DNA of 64,000 bases from JAJPHC01 sp035255945 (GCA_035255945.1 DATEZA010000123.1:1-64000); one strand, 5' to 3'; positions 48,258 to 57,216 are shown, counted from the stretch's first letter. Notes: generated from the letters alone by a model not told the origin. Numbers and translations: made by a program.

Positions 48258-48750
48258 GACAAGCTCTCAGCTTGTCCCCCAGGGTTTCCCACCCCTCGCC
48301 GGGGGGACAAGCTGAGAGCTTGTCCTACACCAGGCGATCCAGAGCGCCTGTCCGCGTGCCGCCGTTCTCGGAGGAGCACGTCTCGACCGCGGCGGTGGGC
48401 CGATCAACAAGTCCCTCCTGCCACCGTCCCGCCCTGGTGTAGGACAAGCTCTCAGCTTGTCCCCCCAAGGGTTTCCCACCCCTCGCCGGGGGGACAAGCT
48501 GAGAGCTTGTCCTACACCAGGCGATCCAGAGCGCCTGTCCGCGTGCCGCCGTTCTCGGAGGAGCACGGCTCGACCGCGGTGGTGGCGATCAACAAGTCCC
48601 TCCCTGCCACCGTCCCGCTTGGTGTAGGACAAGCTCTCAGCTTGTCCCCCCAAGGTTTCCACCCTCCGCCGAGGGACAAGCTGAGAGCTTGTCCTACACC
48701 GCCGCGATCCAGAGCGCCTGCCGGCGTGCCGCCGCCTGCTTCGCCGCGAG
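48218..48750. repeat. Three tandem ~184-bp units, each with a family A palindrome
   Basis: The word GATCAACAAGTCCCTCC recurs at 48218, 48402 and 48587 (periods 184 and 185). Each unit holds the end of the oxidoreductase gene, a family A palindrome (48251-48331, 48436-48518, 48621-48700) and a copy of the 3' end of the convergent gene at 48694 (GATCCAGAGCGCCTG at about 48336, 48521 and 48706). The 436-bp stretch 48258-48693 has no other gene. Confidence 0.9.
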
Positions 48751-49209
48751 CATGAGCTGCACGTAGGTCTGGATCTCGAGGTCTTTGTCGAACGCGAGGT
48801 CGTCCTCGAGATAATGCGCGGCGAGCTCCATCAGCTCGACATCATCGGTCGGCAGCGACGCCGCGCCCGCAAACACGCGCAACTCATCGAGCAGCGCCGG
48901 CAGACTTCCGACCTGCAACGGATCGGCCGCGTTCGGAATGGCGATGTGCTCCACGTTCGCGAACGGCGCCGGCACCCACACCATCTGATACGCATCGACA
49001 CCCGCGAGCTGCGACGGATGCCCGCCACCTAGCATCGACGTCGCGAGCTGCTGCAACAGCTTCCATCCATCGTGCTCGACGATGTCCGATCGCCACGCCT
49101 CGTCGTTACCACCCCCGGGCGCCGCATACCGCTTCCACAGCTCCGCATCAACGGAACGCGCGAAGTCCGCCGGAAAAACATCCGACGCGGAACCGACGAC
49201 GAATGACAT
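48694..49209 (-). CDS. Hypothetical protein
   Basis: A 171-residue soluble protein starting MSFVVGSASDVFPADFARSV; an ATG at 49215 is a near alternative. Longer frames upstream run through an iterated repeat. It is acidic, with DDVELMELAAHYLEDDLAFDKD, and no domain is recognised. The terminal AAV and TAG are formed by the right end of a family A palindrome, so the oxidoreductase and this gene share the element as their end. Divergent from mprF. Confidence 0.65.
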   Translation of the reverse strand: MSFVVGSASDVFPADFARSVDAELWKRYAAPGGGNDEAWRSDIVEHDGWKLLQQLATSMLGGGHPSQLAGVDAYQMVWVPAPFANVEHIAIPNAADPLQVGSLPALLDELRVFAGAASLPTDDVELMELAAHYLEDDLAFDKDLEIQTYVQLMLAAKQAAARRQALWIAAV

Positions 49210-49242
49210 GGGCATGGGACGAAGGAGGAGAGTAACAAAAAA

Positions 49243-49320
49243 GGGTTGTTGAGTTGTTGAGTTGTTCGGTTGTTGCGCAAACCCACTCAATAACCCAACA
49301 ACTCAACAACCCAACAACCC
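49243..49320. repeat. Iterated 8-nt-word palindrome (GTTGTT type)
   Basis: GGTTGTTG, AGTTGTTG, AGTTGTTC and GGTTGTTG on the left face AACAACTC, AACAACCC and AACAACCC on the right. It lies between the divergent starts of the genes at 49209 and 49337, so it could affect their promoters rather than terminate them. Confidence 0.85.
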
Positions 49321-49336
49321 ATACAATCCCCCCGCG

Positions 49337-51880
49337 GTGCATCGACTCAAACGGCTCCTGCCGTTCCTCAAACCGCTGCTGATCCTGGCCCTCTTTGGAG
49401 TTGCGTTGCGCGTGCTCCAGGACACGCTCACGCACTACCGCTACCGCGACGTGATGCATTACCTGCGCTCGATTCCGAGCGATCAGATCGCGCTCTCGAT
49501 CCTGCTCACGATTCTCGGTTACCTCACCATGACCGGCTACGACGCGCTGGCGTTTCGCTACATCCGCCATCGCCTCGCGTATCGCCGCATCGCGCTCGCG
49601 TCGTTCATCGGCTATGCGTTCAACAACAACGTCGGACTCTCCGGCGTCGTCGGCGGCTCGCTGCGTTATCGGCTGTACAACGCGTGGCGATTGTCGGCGG
49701 TCGAGATCGCAAAAGTCATCGCGTTCTGCACCATCAGTTTCTGGTTGGGCTTCGTCGTCCTCGGCGGCACGGTGTTCATCTTCATGCCGCCCGACGTGCC
49801 GCCGTCGGTCCGCCTGCCGATCCATTCCGTGCGGCTCATCGGCCTGCTGATGATCATCCCCGCGGCCGCGTATCTGCTCTGGATCGCGATCCGGCGCGAG
49901 CCGCTGCGATTGCGCCAGTGGGAGTTCGAGCTGCCGCAGCCGGGCCTCTTCATCGCGCAGACGCTGATCTCGTCCATCGACTGGATCCTCGCCGCGGCGG
50001 TGCTCTACATCCTGCTCCCCGACCGCCTGCCGATCGGCTTCCATCATTTCCTCGGCATCTTCCTGCTCGCGCAGATTGCGGGCGTCGTATCGAACTTGCC
50101 GGGCGGCCTCGGCATCTTCGAAGCGGTCATCCTCGTCTTCCTCGCGCAGTTCTATCCGGCCGGCGCGATCCTCGGCTCGCTCGTCGCGTTCCGCGCGATC
50201 TACTACCTCCTGCCGCTCGGCCTCGCGACACTGCTGCTCGCCATTCACGAACTGCTCGAGCGGCGCGAAGGCGTCGCACGCGTGGCGCGCGTGTTCGGAC
50301 GATGGGCGCCCGGCATCGCGCCGCACCTGCTCTCGTTCACGATCTTCGTCGGCGGCGCGGTGATGCTCTTATCCGGCGCGACGCCGGCGCTCGTCCATCG
50401 ATTGCATTTCGTCCCGCTGCCGATCGTGGAGGTCTCGCACTTCTTCGGCTCGCTCGCGGGCGCCGCGCTGCTCGTGCTCGCGCGCGGACTGCAGCGGCGG
50501 CTCGACGCTGCGTATCAACTGACCGCGGTGGTCCTCGGCGCGTCGATCTTCTTCCAGATTTTCAAGGGATTCGATTACGAGGAAGCGGTGATCGCCGCGA
50601 TCCTGCTGCTCGGACTGGTCGCATCACGCCGGCACTTCTACCGAAAGGCGACGCTCGTCAACGAGAGCTTCGGCCCCGGCTGGCTCCTGGCGATCGGACT
50701 CGTGCTGCTGTCGTCGATGTGGCTCGGCTTCTTCAGCTACAAGCACGTCGAGTACTCGAGCGATCTCTGGTGGCACTTCTCGTTGCGCGGCGATGCGCCG
50801 CGGTTTCTGCGCGCATCGATCGGCGTGTTCAGCGTGCTGATGCTCGTCGCGATTCGACGACTGCTGCGGCCAGCGGCGCCCGATCAGAATCCGCCGGCGA
50901 TCGACGAGATCGAGCGCGCGCACGCGATCGTCACGACCGATCCGAACAGTCAGGCGAACCTCGCGCTCCTCGGCGACAAGCCGTTCCTCTTCAGCGAGAG
51001 CGGACGCTCCTTCGTCATGTACGGCGTCGAAGGACGGAGCTGGATCGCGATGGGCGATCCGGTCGGCGCGGACGACGAGAAATCGGAATTGCTCTGGAAG
51101 TTTCGCGAGCTCGTCGACCTGCACGCCGGCTGGACCGTGTTCTACGAAGTGCAGCGCGCGAACATCCATCTCTATCTCGACCTCGGGCTCACGCTGCTGA
51201 AGATCGGCGAAGAGGCGCGCGTCGATCTCAAAGAGTTCTCGCTCGAAGGGGGCTCGCGCAAATGGATGCGCAAGATGATGCGCCGCGTCGAGGCGGAGAA
51301 CTGCGGCTTCGAGATCGTTCGCGATGCATCGCCGCTGCTGCCCGAGCTGCGCACGATCTCCGATTCGTGGCTCTCCGAAAAGAAGGCGCGCGAGAAAGGC
51401 TTCTCCCTCGGATTCTTCGCCGAAGATTACGTGAAACGGTTTCCGATCGCGGTGGTGAAGAGGGAGGGACGCATCGTCGCGTTCTCGAATTTGTGGGAGA
51501 GCGCGGGACGCGAAGAGTTGTCGGTCGATCTCATGCGCCACGCGCTCGACGCACCGTCCGGCGTGATGGATTACATGTTCTCGCAGCTGATGATTTGGGG
51601 GCAGCAGGAAGGCTACCGCTGGTTCAACCTCGGCATGGCGCCGCTGTCGGGACTGGAGAACCGTTCGCTCGGCACGCTGTGGAATCGCGTCGGCGCGCTC
51701 GCGTATCGATTCGGCGAGGATTACTACAACTTCCAGGGCCTCCGTCAGTACAAGGAGAAGTTCGATCCGGTGTGGGAACCGACCTACCTCGCATCGCCGG
51801 GCGGCCTCGCGCTGCCGCGAATATTGACCAACCTTGCGGCGTTGATCGCGGGCGGGCTGCGAGGAGTCGTAGCCAAATGA
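49337..51880 (+). CDS. mprF: Phosphatidylglycerol lysyltransferase/flippase (MprF-like)
   Basis: MprF attaches an amino acid (usually lysine) from aminoacyl-tRNA to phosphatidylglycerol and flips the product, lowering negative surface charge. The 847 residues match the two-part family: about 14 helices (15-510) with NNNVGLSGVVGGSLRYRLY and NLPGGLGIFEAVIL, then a soluble synthase domain (about 540-830) with SFVMYGVEGRSWIAMGDPVG and RWFNLGMAPLSGLENR. Start GTG 49337 follows the repeat. Two VirJ-like hydrolase genes follow at 9 bp and with overlap, forming an operon. The amino acid used is not readable. Confidence 0.92.
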   Translation: MHRLKRLLPFLKPLLILALFGVALRVLQDTLTHYRYRDVMHYLRSIPSDQIALSILLTILGYLTMTGYDALAFRYIRHRLAYRRIALASFIGYAFNNNVGLSGVVGGSLRYRLYNAWRLSAVEIAKVIAFCTISFWLGFVVLGGTVFIFMPPDVPPSVRLPIHSVRLIGLLMIIPAAAYLLWIAIRREPLRLRQWEFELPQPGLFIAQTLISSIDWILAAAVLYILLPDRLPIGFHHFLGIFLLAQIAGVVSNLPGGLGIFEAVILVFLAQFYPAGAILGSLVAFRAIYYLLPLGLATLLLAIHELLERREGVARVARVFGRWAPGIAPHLLSFTIFVGGAVMLLSGATPALVHRLHFVPLPIVEVSHFFGSLAGAALLVLARGLQRRLDAAYQLTAVVLGASIFFQIFKGFDYEEAVIAAILLLGLVASRRHFYRKATLVNESFGPGWLLAIGLVLLSSMWLGFFSYKHVEYSSDLWWHFSLRGDAPRFLRASIGVFSVLMLVAIRRLLRPAAPDQNPPAIDEIERAHAIVTTDPNSQANLALLGDKPFLFSESGRSFVMYGVEGRSWIAMGDPVGADDEKSELLWKFRELVDLHAGWTVFYEVQRANIHLYLDLGLTLLKIGEEARVDLKEFSLEGGSRKWMRKMMRRVEAENCGFEIVRDASPLLPELRTISDSWLSEKKAREKGFSLGFFAEDYVKRFPIAVVKREGRIVAFSNLWESAGREELSVDLMRHALDAPSGVMDYMFSQLMIWGQQEGYRWFNLGMAPLSGLENRSLGTLWNRVGALAYRFGEDYYNFQGLRQYKEKFDPVWEPTYLASPGGLALPRILTNLAALIAGGLRGVVAK

Positions 51881-51889
51881 TCGAGCCCG

Positions 51890-52519
51890 ATGTTTCTCAT
51901 TCTCGCCACCTTACTTTCACTCCCTCTCGTCGAAGTCCCGGCCACGCACGGCACGTCCGACACGCTCGTCGTCTTCGTCTCCGGTGACGGCGGCTGGGCG
52001 TCGATCGATAAATCGATCGCGCGCGTGATGGCCGGCAACGGCATGCCGGTGGTCGGTCTCAACTCGCTCCAGTATTTCTGGACGAAGCGCACGCCCGACG
52101 CGGCTTCGAAAGACCTGCAGTCGATCATCACCACGTACTCGACGCGCTGGAACAAATCGCGTGTCGTGGTCATCGGCTACTCGCGCGGCGCGGACGTGTT
52201 GCCTGCGATGATCAACCGCATGCCGCCCGAGGTGCAGTCGAAGATTCGGTTGGTGTCGCTGCTCGGACCGAGTCCGTATGTCGAGTTCGAGTTTCACGTC
52301 GCCGACTGGTTGCGCGACAAAAAAGCGGGCTACGCCGTGCAGCCCGAGCTCGCGCGCGTGCACGGCAAAGTGCTCTGTTTGTGGGGCGAGGACGACAAGG
52401 ACTCGCTCTGCAGGGGACTCGCGCAAGCGAACGTGCACGTCGTGACGATGAAAGGTGCGCATCACTTCGACGGCGGCTACGACAAGCTCGCGCACATCAT
52501 CCTGGACGAGCTCCAGTGA
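51890..52519 (+). CDS. VirJ/AcvB-domain serine hydrolase 1
   Basis: A 209-residue exported alpha/beta hydrolase; the signal-like start is MFLILATLLSLPLVEVPA. The VirJ motif VSGDGGWASIDKSIARVMA is complete, the nucleophile is Ser98 in GYSRGADVLP, and the C-terminal His lies in KGAHHFDGGYDKLA. In Agrobacterium AcvB is a lysyl-phosphatidylglycerol hydrolase and is partnered with an MprF homolog. The position 9 bp after mprF supports the same role here, turning over aminoacylated lipid. Confidence 0.85.
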   Translation: MFLILATLLSLPLVEVPATHGTSDTLVVFVSGDGGWASIDKSIARVMAGNGMPVVGLNSLQYFWTKRTPDAASKDLQSIITTYSTRWNKSRVVVIGYSRGADVLPAMINRMPPEVQSKIRLVSLLGPSPYVEFEFHVADWLRDKKAGYAVQPELARVHGKVLCLWGEDDKDSLCRGLAQANVHVVTMKGAHHFDGGYDKLAHIILDELQ

Positions 52520-53166
52520 TCGCGCTGCTGCTCCTGCTCGCGCAGCTCGCAGGCCTTCCGCTCCGCGAATTTCCGGCGAAGACGAACGGCGACACGATTG
52601 CGATCATCCTCACCGGCGACGGCGGCTGGCGCCGCATCGACGACAAGCTGACGCAGCATCTGCACGAGCACGGCGTGGCGGTGGTCGGATTTCTCACGCC
52701 CGACTATTTCGAAACGCGCCGCTCGCCGCTCGAATCGTCGCGCGCGCTCGAGCGCACGATCCGCTTCTATCAGGCGAAATGGCATCGTCCGCGCGTGATC
52801 CTCATCGGCTATTCGCGCGGCGCCGACGTGCTGCCGTTCATGGCCAACCGCCTCTCGCCGCAGCTGAAGAGCCAGATCGATCTCATCGCCCTCCTCGGCC
52901 TCGAATCGACCATCGACTTCCGCTATCACCCGAGCTGGATTCCGTTCTATCACCCGAAAGAGCCGGAGTTCCCGGTGAAGCCCGAGCTCGAAAAACTGCG
53001 CGGCCAGAAAATCCTCTGCGTCTACGGCGAGAAGGAAAAGTCCACGCTCTGCAAGCAGCTCGATCCGTCGCTCGCGATGGTGGTCAGGACAAAAGGCGCG
53101 CATCACTTCGCCGGCAACTACAAGAAGATCGCCGAGGCGATCGTCGACGCCGCCAGCACGGAGTGA
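52516..53166 (+). CDS. VirJ/AcvB-domain serine hydrolase 2
   Basis: A 216-residue paralog of the preceding gene, starting at GTG 52516 that overlaps its stop (GTGA). The signal is MIALLLLLAQLAGLPL. LTGDGGWRRIDDKLTQHLHE and Ser100 in GYSRGADVLP match VirJ, and the His is in KGAHHFAGNYKKIA. AcvB of Agrobacterium has two VirJ-like halves, so the pair may act as a split heteromer; this is inference. Confidence 0.85.
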   Translation: MIALLLLLAQLAGLPLREFPAKTNGDTIAIILTGDGGWRRIDDKLTQHLHEHGVAVVGFLTPDYFETRRSPLESSRALERTIRFYQAKWHRPRVILIGYSRGADVLPFMANRLSPQLKSQIDLIALLGLESTIDFRYHPSWIPFYHPKEPEFPVKPELEKLRGQKILCVYGEKEKSTLCKQLDPSLAMVVRTKGAHHFAGNYKKIAEAIVDAASTE

Positions 53167-53205
53167 GTTGTGAACCCGCCTTAACTTTCTCCGTATAACC
53201 GCGTC

Positions 53206-54063
53206 ATGCTGACGCTGGAATCGGTCTCCAAAAAATTCAAGGGTGGCAACTACGGCGTACGCGACGTCTCCATGAGCGTCAGCGGAGGCGTGCTCGGTCT
53301 GCTCGGCCCGAACGGTGCGGGCAAGACCACGCTGATGCAGATGATCGCCACGATCACCCGGCCCACCGCGGGCCGCATCCTCTTCCGCGATCAGGACCTC
53401 GCGCGCGATCCCGAACGGATGCGCCGCACGCTCGGCTACCTGCCGCAGGACTTCGGCGTCTACGAGAACCTGACCGCGCACGAGTTCCTCGCCTACTTCG
53501 CCGCGCTGAAAGGAGTGCATGGCTCCGCGCGCGTCCGCGAGATGCTCGAATCGGTGAACCTGCACCACGTCGCGAATCGCACCATCAGCGGATTCTCCGG
53601 CGGCATGAAGCAGCGGCTCGGAATCGCACAGGCGCTGATCAACGATCCCGAAGTGGTCGTCGTCGATGAGCCGACGGCGGGACTCGATCCCGAAGAGCGC
53701 GTGCGGTTTCGCAACCTCCTCTCCGACCTCGGCGTGGGACGGCTGGTCATCCTCTCCACGCACATCGTCAGCGACATCGAATCGATCGCCACAGAGATCG
53801 CGATCATGAAGCACGGGCAGCTCGTGGCCCTCGCGACGCCGGAAGAATTGCTGCGCCGCGCGGACGGCAACGTCTGGGAGAGCATCGTCAGCTCCGAGCA
53901 CTTCGAGCGCTTTCGCGGACAGCTCACCGTCTCGAATGCCGTCCGCCGTCCCGACGGCGTGCACGTGCGCACCGTCGGCGCGAAGCCGCTCGACGATGCG
54001 ACTCCCGCCGAGCCGCGGCTGGAGGATGCGTTCCTCTCCGTGATGAGCGGAGCCGCCGCGTGA
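53206..54063 (+). CDS. ABC transporter ATP-binding protein
   Basis: A 285-residue ABC ATPase. Walker A is GPNGAGKTT (34-42), the signature is SGGMKQRLGIAQAL (Ser131), and Walker B is VVVVDEPTAGLD (Asp154, Glu155). The start MLTLESVSKKFKGGNYGVRD and the C-terminal extension of about 75 residues match ABC-2 type exporters. It overlaps the permease gene (GTGA). Confidence 0.93.
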   Translation: MLTLESVSKKFKGGNYGVRDVSMSVSGGVLGLLGPNGAGKTTLMQMIATITRPTAGRILFRDQDLARDPERMRRTLGYLPQDFGVYENLTAHEFLAYFAALKGVHGSARVREMLESVNLHHVANRTISGFSGGMKQRLGIAQALINDPEVVVVDEPTAGLDPEERVRFRNLLSDLGVGRLVILSTHIVSDIESIATEIAIMKHGQLVALATPEELLRRADGNVWESIVSSEHFERFRGQLTVSNAVRRPDGVHVRTVGAKPLDDATPAEPRLEDAFLSVMSGAAA

Positions 54064-55565
54064 GAATCGCGGCGATCATCCTCGCCGACTTTCGCATCCG
54101 CTTCCGGCGGCTCTCCACGCTGGTCATCTTTCTGCTGCTCAGCGCGATGGCGTACGCGTGGGTGCCCGATCCGGCGACCGGCCGCGCGCTGCTGCAGATC
54201 AACGGCCAACGCGCGCTCTACAACTCCGCCGCGGTCGGCATGGCCACCGCCGCGCTGTGCGGACTCTTCATCGGACTCGTCGGCTTCTACGTCATCTCGA
54301 ACACGATCGGGCGCGATGCACGCTCGCGTTGCGGCTTCGTCATCGCATCGACGAACGCCGGCAGCCTCGAATACCTCATCGGCAAATTCGCCGGCAACGT
54401 CGTCTTCCTCGCCACGTTCACCTTCGGCTTCATGTGCAGCTCGATGCTGATGATCCTCGTGCGCGGCGAGGCCGCTCTCCAGCCGTTCATCTTCGCGAAG
54501 CAGTACCTGCTCATCGTGCCGTCGGTGATCGTCTCCGTCTCCGCGATCGCGCTCCTGTTCGAATCGATCCCGTTCCTTTCCGGCCGCTTCGGCGATGTCG
54601 CGTATTTCTTCGTCTGGATCGTGCTCCTCGGCGTGACGGTGTCGGCGATCGAGAACGGCGGCTCGCCCGGGATCTACGGCGCGTTCGACATCTCCGGCCT
54701 CGGTTTCATGATTCATTCGCTCAAGCACCAGCTGCACACGAGCTCGATCTCCGTCGGCGCGATGACGTTCGACGCGCACAAAGGGACCTTCATCTTCGAC
54801 GGATTGCATCTCACCCGCGCGTGGATCGTGCCGCGGTTGCTCTCGATGCTGATGCCGGTCCCGATCCTGCTGTTGTCGCGCGTCTTCTTTCACCGCTTCG
54901 ACCCGGTGCGCGTGAAGCAGTCGTCAGTGAAGCAGCGCGATTCGGTGCTCGCGCGCATCAACCGGTTGTTCAAGCCGCTCACCGCCGGCTCGATGTCGCT
55001 CGTGGCGCGCGGCCGCGGACCGTCGCTCGTGCGTTCCGCCGTTGCCGATGCGCTCCTAACCATCACCGCGGCGCCGCTGCTCGCACTGGCCATGCTCCTC
55101 GTGTCGTTCGTTGCGCCGCCGTACGTCGTCATCGCGGGACTGGGGATCGCGATCGCCGGCATCGCCTCGCGCGAGACGCAGGCCGGCACGAGCGCGCTCG
55201 CATTCGCCGCGCCGTACATCCAGCCGCGCTTCGTCGCGTTCAAGCTGCTCTCGACGCTGTTCGTGCTCCTCCCGTTCGCCGTCGTTCCGCTGCTGCGCAG
55301 CAGGTCGATCGGATTCGCCGTCGGCATCTTCTTCCTCGCCGCCGCCGCGACATTCCTCGGCTTCGTCAGCAGCAACGCAAAAACGTTCACCGTCCTCTTC
55401 CTCACGTTCTGGTACGTCGCCGTGAACGACAAAGGCGCGACGCCCGCCCTCGACTTCGCCGGCTTCAATCACAGCGCGACACCGCTCGTGACTGTGACCT
55501 ACGCGCTGATCGCCCTCGGCTTCATCGCCGCCGCCCAAGCGACACACGCCGCCCGCACCAACTAG
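54060..55565 (+). CDS. ABC-2 type transporter permease
   Basis: A 501-residue membrane protein with about 12 helices, starting at GTG 54060 in the ATPase stop. Helices are clear at RLSTLVIFLLLSAMAYAWV, AALCGLFIGLVGFYVI and later repeats. It works with the upstream ATPase to export an unknown substrate. The 3' 120 bp are repeated downstream as a degraded fragment. Confidence 0.88.
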   Translation: MRIAAIILADFRIRFRRLSTLVIFLLLSAMAYAWVPDPATGRALLQINGQRALYNSAAVGMATAALCGLFIGLVGFYVISNTIGRDARSRCGFVIASTNAGSLEYLIGKFAGNVVFLATFTFGFMCSSMLMILVRGEAALQPFIFAKQYLLIVPSVIVSVSAIALLFESIPFLSGRFGDVAYFFVWIVLLGVTVSAIENGGSPGIYGAFDISGLGFMIHSLKHQLHTSSISVGAMTFDAHKGTFIFDGLHLTRAWIVPRLLSMLMPVPILLLSRVFFHRFDPVRVKQSSVKQRDSVLARINRLFKPLTAGSMSLVARGRGPSLVRSAVADALLTITAAPLLALAMLLVSFVAPPYVVIAGLGIAIAGIASRETQAGTSALAFAAPYIQPRFVAFKLLSTLFVLLPFAVVPLLRSRSIGFAVGIFFLAAAATFLGFVSSNAKTFTVLFLTFWYVAVNDKGATPALDFAGFNHSATPLVTVTYALIALGFIAAAQATHAARTN

Positions 55566-55579
55566 CCTTCAGCCCCCGA

Positions 55580-55699
55580 TTCTGGTACGTCGCCGTGACG
55601 ACAAAGGCGCGACGCCCGCTCGTTACCGCGGTCTACGCACTCATCGCCCTCGGCTTCATCGCGGCCGCACAAGCGACGCACGCCGCACGCGCCAACTAG
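55580..55699 (+). pseudogene. Duplicated, degraded 3' end of the ABC permease gene
   Basis: TTCTGGTACGTCGCCGTGA at 55580 matches 55407 onward in the permease gene. The copy has lost one base (frameshift) and about 40-45 internal bases, then resumes CTCATCGCCCTCGGCTTCAT through to the same CAACTAG end. It is not translated in frame. It is followed by a REP-like hairpin, as the original end also begins to be (CCTTC...CCCCCG). Confidence 0.85.
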
Positions 55700-55800
55700 C
55701 CTTCGCCCCCGCCACGCGGGGGAGAAGGTGGCCGACGGCCGGATGAGGGGGTCGCGCATCGCACGAAAGACCAACCCATCCCGCGCGGAGGGGAGAAGGC
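55699..55800. repeat. REP-like repeat (GGGGGAGAAGG / GGCCGGATGAGGG type)
   Basis: CCTTCGCCCCCGC pairs with GCGGGGGAGAAGG around CAC, then GGCCGACGGCC and a second GAGAAGGC end. The GGATGAGGG word set is common in REP-like intergenic repeats of many GC-rich bacteria. It separates the permease fragment from the convergent hypothetical gene. Confidence 0.75.
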
Positions 55801-56751
55801 TTAATAGGTGGCAAAGATCGCCTGCAGCGGCGCGCGGAATCGCTCGGGCGTCGATTCGTACGGCTCATCAGCCGACTCCGCGATCGCCATGCAGAACAGC
55901 GCCTTCTCGCGAATGGTGAGCCGCCGCTCCTCGCGTGGCGGATGACTCGCCGCGATCCGCATCAGCTGCTCCGCGAACGAGGCGTCCTCGAGCTCGATCG
56001 CGAAAACCATCAGCGTGTGCATCTCCTGCAGCGGACGCTGATCGGGACGCAAGCGTCCGTGCACCGTGAGGCCCGCGCGCACGTGGCGCAGCAGCGCCTG
56101 CAAGCCGGTCTCGTCGTCGGTGCGGAACCAGGCCGCGGGCAGCTTCGACGCGATCGCCACCGTGCCCGGCTCGTAGTGATCGCCGCTCAGCACGTGCGCG
56201 ATCGCGACCGCCATCGTGGCCATGTCGCCGCTCGGGTTGTACGGACTGAACTCGCGGCTGATGAAGCCGACGCCGGCCGCGGTCACGATCTCGTCGTGGC
56301 CCCAGGAGCGGCGGAGGTCCTTGTATTTTTCATCGCCGCGCACAAACGAGCGGATCAGCTCCGCCGGATTCCTGTCCGCCAGCGACGCGGCGGCTTCGAA
56401 CTTTTTCTTCGCGTCGATGCCGATCCGTTCCGCGGCGTGATGCACGACGCTCAGCGCGCGCGGGATGTCGCTCGCATCGATGCGATGCGCGTCGATGATG
56501 GCGATGCCGTTCAGCGCGTCGGTGATCCATTGCGCGTCCTTCGAGCGCATGGCGAACACCGACGCCCGCCGCGCGAACGTGAGCAGCGAGTAGAAGTCGT
56601 TCATGCTCATGTCGTCGCGCATCTCCGCGCGCGCCGACGAGCTCGCGGAGGCGAACGCGCGCGTCACGCGGCGCAGCTCGTCATCGGCCGCCGCGGGCCG
56701 CGGATCGATGAGACTCGTCTCACCGCGCCAGAAGTCGTAGCTAAGGACCAT
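55801..56751 (-). CDS. Hypothetical protein
   Basis: A 316-residue soluble, helix-rich protein starting MVLSYDFWRGETSLIDPRPA. No signal peptide and no known motif; HEAT- or TPR-like spacing of helices is possible (ALSVVHHAAERIGIDAKKKFE, EMHTLMVFAIELEDASFAEQ). Its start overlaps the end of the NTF2-like gene by 11 bp. Function unknown. Confidence 0.65.
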   Translation of the reverse strand: MVLSYDFWRGETSLIDPRPAAADDELRRVTRAFASASSSARAEMRDDMSMNDFYSLLTFARRASVFAMRSKDAQWITDALNGIAIIDAHRIDASDIPRALSVVHHAAERIGIDAKKKFEAAASLADRNPAELIRSFVRGDEKYKDLRRSWGHDEIVTAAGVGFISREFSPYNPSGDMATMAVAIAHVLSGDHYEPGTVAIASKLPAAWFRTDDETGLQALLRHVRAGLTVHGRLRPDQRPLQEMHTLMVFAIELEDASFAEQLMRIAASHPPREERRLTIREKALFCMAIAESADEPYESTPERFRAPLQAIFATY

Positions 56752-57172
56752 TCGAATTGAAGATGTCCACGATCGCGCGCCATTCGCCGTTCGCGCGGCG
56801 CCATGTCAGTGCGTACTTCCCGGTCTCCGTTTTGCCGCCGATGATCAGTTCGTACGTCCCGATCTCCGTCGCCATGTCGCCCGACTCGATCACCTGCTGC
56901 GTGTTCAGCGTGACGTGCGGCTTCGCTGCGACGAGGCCCGACCAGAACTGGCGGATCGCCGCGCGGCCGCGCATCTCGGGTGCTCCCGGCGGCAGGAGCA
57001 CCGCGTCATTCGCGTAGATCGCCATCATCCCGTCGATGTTCCCGCTGTTCGCGGCGTCGCCGAACTCGCGCGCCATGCGGCGCACGGCAGGCTCCGCGCT
57101 GCCGGGCTGAATGTCGCTCGTGATGTGCGCGCACGCGGTGGTGAAGAGCAGAATCGTTATCAGTTTTTTCAT
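56741..57172 (-). CDS. NTF2-like (SnoaL/DUF4440) lipoprotein
   Basis: A 143-residue lipoprotein: MKKLITILLFTTAC gives a lipobox Cys14. The domain AREFGDAANSGNIDGMMAIY, NDAVLLPPGAPEMRGRAAIR and FWSGLVAAKPHV is a clear SnoaL/DUF4440 fold. GGAGG four bases before the ATG sets the start; that site abuts a small family D palindrome. Function unknown. Confidence 0.8.
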   Translation of the reverse strand: MKKLITILLFTTACAHITSDIQPGSAEPAVRRMAREFGDAANSGNIDGMMAIYANDAVLLPPGAPEMRGRAAIRQFWSGLVAAKPHVTLNTQQVIESGDMATEIGTYELIIGGKTETGKYALTWRRANGEWRAIVDIFNSNGP

Positions 57173-57181
57173 TCCGCCTCC

Positions 57182-57209
57182 GGAGTGCGGCGGCAAGCCG
57201 CCGCACTCC
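57182..57209. repeat. Minimal family D palindrome
   Basis: GGAGTGCGGCGGC-AA-GCCGCCGCACTCC, 13-bp perfect arms. It lies between the M64 peptidase stop (57217) and the NTF2-like gene, next to the latter's ribosome binding site. Confidence 0.85.
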
Positions 57210-57216
57210 ATCCGTT

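Noticed and set aside
48218..48750. Possible CRISPR array because of regularly spaced palindromes
   Set aside because: The spacers are repeated too (tandem 184-bp units), and no cas gene is near.
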